From: Oscillospiraceae bacterium
Lineage (GTDB): Bacteria > Bacillota > Clostridia > UBA1381 > UBA9506
NCBI GenBank assembly: GCA_015069045.1
Contig: SVJJ01000002.1
Span: 1-64,000, forward strand
Direction: 5' to 3'
Length of the DNA stretch: 64,000 bases
Shown here: positions 1 through 7,072 of the stretch, piece by piece
How positions within the stretch are numbered: the first letter of the stretch is position 1
How the letters are laid out: every line of letters starts with the position of its first letter
Made by a program: the position numbers and the translations under genes
The notes under the pieces: generated by a model
The model's input: the letters and a program-made list of their open reading frames with translations, nothing else
The model's database searches: none
Told to the model about the DNA's origin: nothing

Positions 1-42
1 TTTTTTCGCTCCATCTACCATGTGTAAAATTTTAATTTTCAT
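1..42 (-). CDS. 5' end of a gene running off the left edge, possibly ComB (2-phosphosulfolactate phosphatase) family
   Basis: Only 14 codons are visible. An ATG at 42-40 follows a good ribosome binding site (AAAGGGGAT, about 5 bases upstream), and the peptide begins MKIKILHMVDGAKK. This resembles the start of clostridial ComB-family proteins, where a similar 'GAKKA.GLTVIIDVFRA' stretch follows, but too little is present for a firm call. Reading from the start codon and ribosome binding site is direct; the family name is a guess from N-terminal resemblance. Confidence 0.35.
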   Translation of the reverse strand, partial: MKIKILHMVDGAKK

Positions 43-133
43 TACTCTATCCCCTTTTACATTATGAAAATTTCATCCTTTACCGATATATTCCTTAACC
101 GTCGCCAGGTTCGTGTCAAGACTGGGATAAAAA

Positions 134-496
134 TTATTCTATATACACTACTTGTAAATCTTCATCCTTTTCCACATTATATCCTAATTTTTCCATGATA
201 TATCTTACTGGAGCGAAAGCACTTCCGTCTATTATTACTGGTTTATGGTCAAAATTATGTTTTCATCTTTTACAATGGCAGTAACTTCGGTTGGTTTTGC
301 CCTTTCTTTATCAACTAGAACAATATTTCATATTTTTTATCATGATAGTGATATGTACCGATTTCGTATCCCCTGCCTTCCGTTTTACAGCATGCCCACC
401 TTTTGCATCAGTTCGTCCTGGATGAGCACTTGCTATTACTGTGGAAATAGGAATGCTTATCCCAATAATTAAAACCACTATCTTTTTTAAATTAAT
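134..496 (-). pseudogene. Degenerate YHYH-domain / copper-amine-oxidase-stalk secreted protein
   Basis: Reading the minus strand gives, in three successive frames, the pieces of one secreted protein. First comes a signal-peptide-like segment (NLKKIVVLIIGISIP..) followed by AHPGRTDAKGGHAV. After a frame change comes GRGYEIGTYHYHDKK, the YHYH motif. After further frame changes comes VIIDGSAFAPVRYIMEKLGY, typical of the C-terminal half of copper amine oxidase N-terminal-like (stalk) domains, ending at a TAA at 134-136. The expected start is an ATT codon at 494-496, placed properly after an AGGATGG ribosome binding site, so the start codon also looks mutated. At least two frameshifts plus the lost start argue for a decayed gene. 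Sequencing error could explain some but probably not all of these lesions. Confidence 0.65.
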
Positions 497-518
497 ATTT
501 TACCATCCTATTATCAAA

Positions 519-845
519 TTAAAATATAATCTGCACTAAAATCATATAGCATATCGTTCCGCAAATAATGCTTATTAAGGTATTCCTTTTCCACACATAA
601 AGAATACCAACAACAAAAGACGAAATAAGTGCAGGCAGATAGTTTGATACACTTGCAAAATTTAAATCCTTCAGGCAGTAAACAACAAGCATACCCATAA
701 TTGCGTAAGGAAGTACCTTTCCAAACTTCTCAATTATTTGTGGTGTTTTTCTTTTTCCATTAAATATTGCAAATGGCAAAAAGCGAAGCAAAACTGTAAC
801 CAAAGAAATGATGGTAACAACATGCCAGGTATGTGACTCATTCAT
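519..845 (-). CDS. azlD: AzlD-type branched-chain amino acid exporter small subunit
   Basis: Predicted 108-residue membrane protein with about four hydrophobic segments, matching the length and pattern of AzlD (conserved 'TRFLPF'-like segment here as LLRFLPFAIF near residue 20, and YAIMGMLVVYCL in the middle). AzlD works with AzlC as a two-subunit exporter of branched-chain amino acids or analogues in the cytoplasmic membrane. The ATG at 845-843 is preferred over the ATG at 851 because it sits 9 bases after AAGGAGG. It overlaps the azlC stop by 8 bases, so the pair is probably translationally coupled. Substrate specificity cannot be read from the sequence. Confidence 0.85.
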   Translation of the reverse strand: MNESHTWHVVTIISLVTVLLRFLPFAIFNGKRKTPQIIEKFGKVLPYAIMGMLVVYCLKDLNFASVSNYLPALISSFVVGILYVWKRNTLISIICGTICYMILVQIIF

Positions 846-1521
846 TCCCATACCCCTCCTTATAAAAGCAGAGTAACAGCGAAATAACAAGCATTGTAGG
901 AATTAAAAATTTTTCGCTACCGAACAAAATCAAGCTAATTACAGAAACAACAACACCAATGATAGCAGGAGCGTGCTTGCTTGTGGTAAGCCACTGTTCA
1001 ATAAATACAGTAAGAAAAAGCGCGGATAAAGCAAAATCAATACCATCACTGTTGAATTTAACAAAAGAGCCGATAACCGCACCAAGCACTGAGCCGATAA
1101 TCCAATACATTTGATTAAAGAAAGATACTAAAAAATAATAGTTTTTTCGTTCCACTGCTGGTATGCTTGGATCATCTTTACATACCAGTGAATATGTTTC
1201 ATCGGTAAGAGCAAAGATCAGATATGGCTTTATTTTCCCTATGTTCTTATACTTTTCAAGCATTGAAATACCATAAAACAAATGTCTTGCATTAACCATA
1301 AGCGTTGTAAGCGCAGTAGTAATTAAGGAAGCTCCACTTGTAAGCAGTCCAATAGAAACATATTGCATAGAACCTGCATATATAATAAGGCTCATAACAA
1401 ATGCCAAAAATATTCCATAACCGTTGGCTTTGAGAATTATACCAAAACCAAATCCAAGAACCAGATATCCCGCCAGCACGGGAACCGTAGAAACAAAAGC
1501 TTGTTTTGCTATTTTTTTCAA
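838..1521 (-). CDS. azlC: AzlC-type branched-chain amino acid exporter large subunit
   Basis: A 227-residue multi-pass membrane protein with the AzlC hallmarks: an N-terminal AGYLVLGFGFGI segment, an SLIIYAGSMQY helix, and MVNARHLFYGISM near residue 90. The family exports branched-chain amino acids together with AzlD. The open frame extends 36 codons further upstream, but that extension has no membrane character. A TTG at 1521-1519 lies 9 bases after GGAG and gives MKKIAKQAF, matching the family start. The gene is the first of an azlC-azlD operon behind a promoter-like site covered by a palindrome (1724-1758). Confidence 0.85.
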   Translation of the reverse strand: MKKIAKQAFVSTVPVLAGYLVLGFGFGIILKANGYGIFLAFVMSLIIYAGSMQYVSIGLLTSGASLITTALTTLMVNARHLFYGISMLEKYKNIGKIKPYLIFALTDETYSLVCKDDPSIPAVERKNYYFLVSFFNQMYWIIGSVLGAVIGSFVKFNSDGIDFALSALFLTVFIEQWLTTSKHAPAIIGVVVSVISLILFGSEKFLIPTMLVISLLLCFYKEGYGNE

Positions 1522-1723
1522 TATGTTCAACTCCGCAAATTCAATACTATCTATTTCGATACACCTTACTATTAAGATGAAACATTTTGGATACAATTCT
1601 TTTTGGGCGAGATACTCGCTCACCCACATGTGATATATTTATTACCACAATAAATGGGATATAACCCCGCTTTTCGACCTAACGATATGACACAAATTCC
1701 TTATTCTCATTTCGAAGGGATAT

Positions 1724-1758
1724 ATTATACCACTGCGGTTGAATATCAACCGCAATGG
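1724..1758 (-). promoter_or_regulatory. TATAAT box with adjoining perfect palindrome upstream of azlC
   Basis: On the minus strand a TATAAT lies at 1729-1724. Immediately upstream (1730-1758) is an inverted repeat with 13-base arms, GCGGTTGA-ATA-TCAACCGC at its core, with one mismatched position between the arms. The palindrome covers the place where the -35 and spacer would be, so a DNA-binding regulator site is plausible. Alternatively it is a mobile repetitive palindrome that supplies the -10. No good -35 hexamer is visible. Confidence 0.45.
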
Positions 1759-1821
1759 CGAGATGTAAGGTTTAGATGCAACCCTTTTTTGTCTTAGTTC
1801 GTATTAAGTTAGAGCAAAAAA

Positions 1822-2199
1822 TTATTTGTTTCGTTTCAAATCAAATCTATCATCTCTTACCAATGATAAATCACCCTCTGCATATGCAAGTATTGCAAAA
1901 TCTAACCTTTCTATGTACTCGTCATAATTTTCGGGGAAGCAATCAAAATCAGCAATATCACTTGGAGCAAAGTGACACATAAACTCCTTTAATATTCTTT
2001 GATAGCTTCTACTTAATGTCATTGACAATTCAAGGTCTTTTTCTTCTTTCTTTAACCCTGCCAACGCAACTATACTATCATGATAATTCCAAAATTTTTC
2101 TTCTGAAAACATATTTTCATTATACAAAGAGTCCGTAAAACTTCCTTCTACTCCATAACAATTATCATAAATAATCTTTTTAGCTTTTTCTATATTCAT
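1822..2199 (-). CDS. Hypothetical protein, 125 residues
   Basis: Unrecognised soluble acidic protein. The ATG at 2199 follows AAGGAG and is preferred over an in-frame ATG 12 codons upstream. The protein is probably mainly helical, with no signal peptide, membrane segment or metal motif. The Asp/Glu and aromatic-rich composition and ~125-residue size resemble small immunity or SMI1-type proteins only loosely, and no toxin gene lies beside it. It is separated from azlC by about 300 bases and from fucU by about 115 bases, so it may be a single-gene transcript. Confidence 0.65.
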   Translation of the reverse strand: MNIEKAKKIIYDNCYGVEGSFTDSLYNENMFSEEKFWNYHDSIVALAGLKKEEKDLELSMTLSRSYQRILKEFMCHFAPSDIADFDCFPENYDEYIERLDFAILAYAEGDLSLVRDDRFDLKRNK

Positions 2200-2314
2200 A
2201 CATGACTCCTTTCGACATCTTTCGACATTATCCATATGGCTCGTGTCAACTCATGATCAAAAATTGTAGAAAGAAAACCTTCTCTTTGGCTTTTTAATAT
2301 GTAAGAAATTTAGC

Positions 2315-2755
2315 TTAGGCAATTACAACGCCTTTTTGCAACATTATATTTGCATAAATCGCAGTTTCTCCGGTAGCAATAACGGCATAGGCCTTTTTAG
2401 CTCTTTCATAAAATTCAAAGCGTTCAACTTCTGCAAAAGCTTTATCTCCCCTGTCGTCTACCTGAGCAACAAGCTTTTTATAAACATCCCAAATAGGGGT
2501 TTTGGCATTATCTCCGGGCATAACCTGCATAAGAGATACCGGGGAATCCACATAGGTATCTAAGGGAAAAACTTTTAATATTGCCTCAAGAATTTCCGGC
2601 ACACCATGACCATCGGCACGGATGACAATAGCATCCTTACCTATTGTTTCTGAAGGAAAGTTACCGTCAGCAATAACAATCGTGTCGCTGTGTCCCATCT
2701 CACACAAAACCTTTAAAAGTTCGGGGGATAAAATAGCAGGGATTCCTTTTAACAT
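2315..2755 (-). CDS. fucU: FucU/RbsD-family sugar mutarotase
   Basis: A 146-residue protein with the FucU/RbsD pattern: LKGIPAILSPELLKVLCEMGHSD at the N-terminus (the catalytic His of the family is in GHSD), IVIADGNFP, and a C-terminal YANIMLQKGVV. The family interconverts anomers of fucose or ribose in the cytoplasm; FucU members share the GHGD/GHSD and ANIILRKGV-type ends seen here. The ATG at 2755 has AGGAG 9 bases upstream; a TTG three codons earlier abuts the ribosome binding site. No fucose or ribose catabolic gene is in the window, so the sugar is uncertain. Confidence 0.85.
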   Translation of the reverse strand: MLKGIPAILSPELLKVLCEMGHSDTIVIADGNFPSETIGKDAIVIRADGHGVPEILEAILKVFPLDTYVDSPVSLMQVMPGDNAKTPIWDVYKKLVAQVDDRGDKAFAEVERFEFYERAKKAYAVIATGETAIYANIMLQKGVVIA

Positions 2756-2789
2756 AATAGACAACTCCTTTTAAAATATATTAATTAAA

Positions 2790-3434
2790 TTATTCTTCCA
2801 CGAAATCATCGCAATCTTGTAGTTGCCGCAAAGCATCGTCAACAGCATCTACGGAAAATCCTCTTGAAAGCAGATAGCGTTTAGCCTTCATTTTACTTTC
2901 AAAAGAGAAATCGCCCTTAAGTTTTTTTTCAAGTAAAAAATAAAGGGCTTTTTTTTCGTCCGTTATCAATTTTTCTTGTGAAAATTCTGCTGTAATCTCC
3001 TCAATAACATCTCTTGGTATGCCTTTAGCCTGCAAATCATATTGAATTTTTCGCATACCACTTTTACCAATACGCAAAGCTGTTTCTATATATCGAAGTG
3101 CATACTCTTTATCATCAATATACCGATAATCCTTTAAAAAAGCAATAACACCATTAATTGTCTCAGCATCGCTGCCCCGCTGGATTAACTTACGCCGTAA
3201 GGCCTTTTCTGTATAGGCCTGCCTGTCTAAAAGTTTAAGGGCATATTGCCTCGCATCCTCTAAAAGAACATCCTGTCGAATCATATCAAGCTCCTCGCTT
3301 GAAAGTTCTTGCCCTTCCTTTAAATGCAATCGACACAAATCAAAATTTGATAAACCAAAGGCAAATTTACCATCTACATACAAAGAACTGCGATCTTTAT
3401 ATTTTATTTGCGATTCAATTTTTGTAATCTGCAT
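2790..3434 (-). CDS. recX: Regulatory protein RecX
   Basis: A 214-residue RecX family protein. It has the three-helix repeats expected of RecX, including ALKLLDRQAYTEKALRRKL near residue 67, FLKDYRYIDDKEYALRYIE near residue 104 and GKSGMRKIQYDLQAKGIP near residue 125. RecX binds RecA filaments and modulates recombination and SOS induction. The ATG at 3434 follows GAGGAGAATTTTGT. recA itself is not in the window. A hairpin separates this gene from the oxidoreductase cluster upstream. Confidence 0.9.
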   Translation of the reverse strand: MQITKIESQIKYKDRSSLYVDGKFAFGLSNFDLCRLHLKEGQELSSEELDMIRQDVLLEDARQYALKLLDRQAYTEKALRRKLIQRGSDAETINGVIAFLKDYRYIDDKEYALRYIETALRIGKSGMRKIQYDLQAKGIPRDVIEEITAEFSQEKLITDEKKALYFLLEKKLKGDFSFESKMKAKRYLLSRGFSVDAVDDALRQLQDCDDFVEE

Positions 3435-3459
3435 ACAAAATTCTCCTCATGTAAGCAAA

Positions 3460-3515
3460 ATGGGCTGCCGCCAATCAGGAGGCAAATGGATGCATCCGGT
3501 TCAACAACAGCCCAT
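3460..3515 (-). terminator. Probable terminator of the oxidoreductase cluster
   Basis: Inverted repeat with 8-base arms (ATGGGCTG/CAGCCCAT) enclosing about 40 bases, followed in the minus direction by TTTTGC. It lies just after the beta-subunit stop and before recX. The loop is long and the T tract short, so termination may be weak. Confidence 0.45.
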
Positions 3516-3531
3516 GTTATACATAACTTAC

Positions 3532-4269
3532 TTACATTTTATCACAATACACACCCAAAGGATAGTAAGGCAACATATTGTCCCGCAGCCAATTCATGGC
3601 TTCCTCGGGAGAAAGACCCCAGTTGGTGGGACAAGTGGATACAACCTCCACCAAAGAAAAACCTTTTTTCTCAATTTGACAGGCAAAAGCTTTTTTAATG
3701 GCTTTTTTAGCTTGATTAATATGCTTAACAGTATCAACCGTCACCCGTTCAATATAGGCCGGACCATCCAAGGTAGCAAGCATTTCGCTGACACGGATGG
3801 GAAAACCCTGGGTTTCTGTATTTCGACCATAGGGAGAGGTCTGGGTCACCTGACCGGGCAAGGTGGTTGGAGCCATTTGTCCGCCGGTCATACCATAAAT
3901 AGCATTATTAATAAAAATAATGGTAATATTTTCACCACGAGCAGCCGCATGGACCGTCTCAGCAGTACCAATCGCTGCCAAATCGCCATCACCTTGATAT
4001 GTAAATACAATATTATCCTGGTTTGTGCGCTTCACACCGGTAGCAACAGCAGGTGCACGGCCATGGGCAGCTTCTACCATGTCACAATTAAAATAATCAT
4101 AAGCAAAAACAGAGCAGCCAACCGGTGCAATACCAACTGTTTTCCCCTCAATGCCCAATTCATCAATAACCTCAGCCACCAGGCGATGAACAATACCGTG
4201 GGTACAACCGGGGCAATAATGCAAAGGCACATCACAAAGTGCATGGGGTTTTTTAAATACCTGTTTCAT
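3532..4269 (-). CDS. 2-oxoacid:ferredoxin oxidoreductase, beta (thiamine diphosphate) subunit
   Basis: A 245-residue beta subunit of a KorB/VorA-type ferredoxin oxidoreductase. YCPGCTHG near residue 18 and the thiamine diphosphate/Mg site GDGDLAAIGTAE with the downstream NN (IIFINNAIYGMTGGQ) are visible. The enzyme oxidatively decarboxylates a 2-oxoacid (2-oxoglutarate or branched-chain) with CoA and reduces ferredoxin. The ATG overlaps the alpha-subunit stop (TAATG), indicating tight coupling. Which 2-oxoacid is used cannot be decided by eye. A gamma subunit would normally follow, but recX lies there instead. Confidence 0.88.
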   Translation of the reverse strand: MKQVFKKPHALCDVPLHYCPGCTHGIVHRLVAEVIDELGIEGKTVGIAPVGCSVFAYDYFNCDMVEAAHGRAPAVATGVKRTNQDNIVFTYQGDGDLAAIGTAETVHAAARGENITIIFINNAIYGMTGGQMAPTTLPGQVTQTSPYGRNTETQGFPIRVSEMLATLDGPAYIERVTVDTVKHINQAKKAIKKAFACQIEKKGFSLVEVVSTCPTNWGLSPEEAMNWLRDNMLPYYPLGVYCDKM

Positions 4270-5333
4270 TATGCAATCCCTCCCACAATATCTTTCATTT
4301 TTTTAATAATTTCATCCGGATACGGAATATTACCACCGCAGCGGCCATAAAAATGAACAGGAATTTTAGATTCCACAGCCAATTTAACATCATCAATCAT
4401 TTGACCTAAGCTCATTTCCACGCTTAAAATCGCCTTAACCTTTCCAACGTATTGCTTGTATGTTTCATCAGGGAAGGGCCATAAGGTGATGGGACGTACC
4501 AAACCAACTTTAATGCCTTGATCCCGCAATTCATCAACAGCATTTTTAGCAATACGAGCTGTTGAACCATAGGCGGTAATCATATACTCTGCATCTTCCA
4601 TGCAATAGGTTTCTGCCTTGGTTTCATCTTGCTGAATTTGAATATATTTCTTGTTACGTTCTAAAACAATTTTCTCCAAATCGTCAGGCTTAATGTAAAG
4701 AGAGTTCACAACGTTATGTTCCCGTTTCATGCCCGTACCATTGGTTGCCCATGTTTTCTCCGGCAATTTTCTGCCCTCAGGCAATTCAAATGTAACCGGC
4801 TCCATCATCTGGCCCAGCATACCATCGCCAATAATCATAACCGGCATTCTGTAAAAATCGGCCAAATCAAAGGCTTCTGCTGTTAAATTAATAATTTCTT
4901 GTACAGAGCTAGGAGCCAAAACAATCATTTTATAATCACCATGTCCAAGCCCTTTTGTTGCCTGATGATAATCAGACTGAGCCGGCTGAATACCGCCTAA
5001 CCCTGGACCCGCACGTACAATGTTAACCACAACAGCCGGCAAATCTGCTCCTGCAATGTAAGAAATTGCCTCAGCTTTTAAACTAATACCCGGACTAGAG
5101 GACGATGTCATCACGCGGGCTCCGGCTGCAGCCGCACCATAAACCATATTACAAGCAGATATTTCACTTTCTGCCTGTAAAAAAACGCCGCCAATTTTTG
5201 GCATACGCTTTGCCATATAAGCAGAAATTTCTGTCTGCGGTGTAATCGGATAGCCAAAGAAATACCGACAACCGGATAAAATAGCTGCTTCAGCAATGGC
5301 TTCATTACCCTTTAATAATACCTTTTCAGCCAT
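4269..5333 (-). CDS. 2-oxoacid:ferredoxin oxidoreductase, alpha subunit (VorB/KorA type)
   Basis: A 354-residue alpha subunit of the VorB/KorA type. The N-terminal pyrimidine-binding fold has KGNEAIAEAAILSGCRYFFGYPITPQ, and SSSSPGISLKAEAISYIAGADLP follows. The C-terminal part has the transketolase-like AYGSTARIAKNAVDELR and VEMSLGQM. It forms the alpha partner of the beta subunit encoded directly downstream. Clostridial clusters of this shape are usually annotated 3-methyl-2-oxobutanoate dehydrogenase VorB, but the substrate is not proven by sequence. Confidence 0.88.
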   Translation of the reverse strand: MAEKVLLKGNEAIAEAAILSGCRYFFGYPITPQTEISAYMAKRMPKIGGVFLQAESEISACNMVYGAAAAGARVMTSSSSPGISLKAEAISYIAGADLPAVVVNIVRAGPGLGGIQPAQSDYHQATKGLGHGDYKMIVLAPSSVQEIINLTAEAFDLADFYRMPVMIIGDGMLGQMMEPVTFELPEGRKLPEKTWATNGTGMKREHNVVNSLYIKPDDLEKIVLERNKKYIQIQQDETKAETYCMEDAEYMITAYGSTARIAKNAVDELRDQGIKVGLVRPITLWPFPDETYKQYVGKVKAILSVEMSLGQMIDDVKLAVESKIPVHFYGRCGGNIPYPDEIIKKMKDIVGGIA

Positions 5334-5419
5334 GTTAATTCTCCATTCTGCCGCCCTGCTTCGGCATAATCTAATAATGAACTCTTACCCGCAGGGAAAG
5401 GATAAGAGAAATTAAGATG

Positions 5420-5626
5420 TTATTTAAAGACTTCTATCACACAATCGGGACAAATCGTTGCACACATAGCGCAACCAATACATTTTTCCTGTTCTGTTAC
5501 CTCTACAGGCCGAAACCCCTTAGTGTTCATTCTGTCCTCAACTACATGAATAATTTTGTTAGGACATGCTGTTACACATAAATAACAACCCTTGCATCTT
5601 TCCTCAAAAAATACAACTTTTGCCAT
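5420..5626 (-). CDS. 2[4Fe-4S] ferredoxin-like delta subunit of the oxidoreductase
   Basis: A 68-residue protein with two CxxCxxCxxxCP clusters (CKGCYLCVTACP near residue 11 and CIGCAMCATICP near residue 48). It is the electron-transfer subunit of the oxidoreductase encoded downstream. The ATG at 5626 is chosen because an in-frame ATG four codons earlier overlaps the GGAGAG ribosome binding site. The gap of about 86 bases to the alpha gene has no obvious terminator. Confidence 0.88.
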   Translation of the reverse strand: MAKVVFFEERCKGCYLCVTACPNKIIHVVEDRMNTKGFRPVEVTEQEKCIGCAMCATICPDCVIEVFK

Positions 5627-5714
5627 GCTTCTCTCCATTTCTGTTTACACGCAATGCATAAACCTATTTATTTGCAATGTCTCCCCTTTTGCTTGGCACA
5701 ATATAAAAAAATGC

Positions 5715-6377
5715 CTAAAATCCGGTGGACATAAAGCGCCTAATGATAAACAATCTTTTCTCAAATTCTGCAGGCAACGCAGCGGCTACCTCTTTGGTAG
5801 CTGTTATATAACGACATGGTAATCCGGTTAATGCCACGGCTTCATCCACAATACTTTGACCTTTTACAACTTCGGACGCAGTAGTCAACCCCGCTAAATT
5901 AGAACTGTTAACTAAAGCTGTTACCTTTTGTCGGCTCACTGTTTCAATATCAAACACCATTTCCTGAATTTGTTCCGCAGTGGCTGTCATAGGCCTGAAA
6001 ACATTGATAACAAACAACATTTCTACTTGTTCTTTATCGAAAAATTGCTTGTATCGACCCAAGGCAATGGCTCCGTCATCATCGCCTCCAACATCAAAAA
6101 CAACAGCCGCATTCGGGTCAGCAAAAACACGGTTAACCTCGGCAGGTAAAGCGGGAACATCAACATTGCTACTGGCATAGGGAGAGGCAATAACCGAAAG
6201 CCCCATATCCTCCAAACGGGCCTTAATATCATTTGTACGAAAATAGGGATTAACAATATCCAAATCTACCAAATATACCTTTTCAAAAGTTTCCTTAAGA
6301 CGAAGGGCATAATTAATAGAAAACTCGGTTTTTCCACTACCATAATGTCCAACAATAATATGAATCCTTGCTTCCAT
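5715..6377 (-). CDS. MinD/ParA-like P-loop ATPase linked to the oxidoreductase cluster
   Basis: A 220-residue protein with a P-loop GHYGSGKTE at residues 8-16, then VDLDIVNPYFR (deviant switch I) and VVFDVGGDDDGAIALGRY (Walker B). It belongs to the SIMIBI class of ATPases. Homologues often sit immediately upstream of VorB-type oxidoreductase genes in Clostridia, suggesting a maturation or assembly role, but no function is established that I can cite. ATG 6377 has AAAGGAG at proper distance. A promoter is at 6429-6457. Confidence 0.75.
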   Translation of the reverse strand: MEARIHIIVGHYGSGKTEFSINYALRLKETFEKVYLVDLDIVNPYFRTNDIKARLEDMGLSVIASPYASSNVDVPALPAEVNRVFADPNAAVVFDVGGDDDGAIALGRYKQFFDKEQVEMLFVINVFRPMTATAEQIQEMVFDIETVSRQKVTALVNSSNLAGLTTASEVVKGQSIVDEAVALTGLPCRYITATKEVAAALPAEFEKRLFIIRRFMSTGF

Positions 6378-6428
6378 GCTAACTCCTTTATGCAACTAAA
6401 ACTATCACTTTGTTGCACCATTTATTTT

Positions 6429-6457
6429 ATTATAGCACAAATGGAACCTTTTGTACA
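6429..6457 (-). promoter_or_regulatory. Promoter of the MinD-like ATPase/oxidoreductase cluster
   Basis: On the minus strand, TGTACA (-35, 6457-6452), 17 bases, then a perfect TATAAT (-10, 6434-6429), about 50 bases upstream of the ATPase start. SigA-type spacing. Confidence 0.65.
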
Positions 6458-6524
6458 GAAAAATTGTAAAAAAATCAAATAAAAAGACTTTTTATCCTGT
6501 GTGACAAGTAAATAAAATAAATAT

Positions 6525-6549
6525 CCACCCGCAAAGCGGGTGGTTTTTC
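6525..6549 (+). terminator. Rho-independent terminator-like hairpin
   Basis: Perfect 8-base arms CCACCCGC-AAA-GCGGGTGG followed by TTTTTC on the plus strand. No plus-strand gene ends near it, so its role is unclear. It may simply be part of the repeat mosaic. Confidence 0.5.
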
Positions 6550-6990
6550 ATTTTCGGGCATAGCCCTAAAATGCTACTGGCTACGCACGAGTGCGCTTTT
6601 TTATTGGCCTGCCAGCCATAGAGCCGCTACTTGCTACCCATAAATGGGTTATGTAAATCGTTCTTCTATGTAAAGGAGGTCCAGGGGCAACGCCCCTGTG
6701 TCGTTTTAAGGGGGCATGGGGGAGAATCGAAACTCCCCCATGTTTTTGCTACTTTTGTCGCACAAAAGTAGGCCAGCCCGGCAGGGCATAAAATACGAAA
6801 ATACAGTGCATTTTCTACACCTCATCCGAGCTTTGCTTTGCAAAGCTCACCTTCCCCTCAAGGGGAAGGCTTTTCAGAAAATGCTTTATACTATTTCAAA
6901 ACGTCACCTAAACAATTCACTTTGTTATACATAATAAGCTGCTAATTGTTCATCGGTTAACCTTTTAAAAGCCACGGGGCTATCCCGTGG
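6525..6990. repeat. Hairpin-dense intergenic mosaic without a gene
   Basis: The 695 bases between the MinD-like ATPase and the Gfo/Idh/MocA gene hold no credible gene but a chain of palindromes. They are 6525-6542 (CCACCCGC/GCGGGTGG, then TTTTT), 6549-6573, 6682-6698 (CAGGGGC/GCCCCTG), 6715-6742 (10-base perfect arms, then TTTTT), 6749-6771 (10-base perfect arms), 6808-6884 (9-base outer stem GCATTTTCT/AGAAAATGC enclosing two inner hairpins at 6828-6848 and 6850-6869), and 6972-6990 (CCACGGG/CCCGTGG). The 'CCTCATCCG..CACCTTCCCCTCAAGGGGAAGG' style of the nested part resembles repeats scattered in intergenic DNA of clostridial genomes. Confidence 0.7.
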
Positions 6991-7000
6991 TTTTCGGTAT

Positions 7001-7045
7001 ACAAAGAAAAAGCAACACAAAATTTATATTAATTAAGTGTTGCTT
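7001..7045 (-). terminator. Terminator after the Gfo/Idh/MocA gene
   Basis: Inverted repeat AAGCAACAC/GTGTTGCTT (7010-7018 and 7037-7045), followed in the minus direction by TTTTCTTTG, located 28 bases after the stop of the oxidoreductase gene. Confidence 0.6.
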
Positions 7046-7072
7046 TATTTCTTTTATCTCTATTAATATTCC

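Noticed and set aside
60-120. Possible C-terminal remnant of another protein (a frame spelling DTNLATVKEYIGKG before a stop)
   Set aside because: Too short and without a start or family match; may be chance or part of the decayed region.
245-472. Plus-strand 75-codon open frame at the left edge
   Set aside because: The minus strand here encodes the recognisable pieces of the YHYH pseudogene; the plus frame has no family resemblance or ribosome binding site.
1522-1629. N-terminal extension of AzlC by 36 codons
   Set aside because: The extension is not hydrophobic, is not part of the AzlC family, and overlaps a palindromic stretch; the TTG with GGAG gives the expected length.
3460-4350. Long plus-strand open frame (296 codons) antisense to the oxidoreductase beta subunit
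   Set aside because: It lies entirely opposite a clearly homologous gene, has low-complexity basic composition and no ribosome binding site; it is a shadow frame.
6396-7072. CRISPR array in the repeat-rich intergenic region
   Set aside because: The palindromes differ from one another and there is no regular repeat-spacer period and no cas gene.
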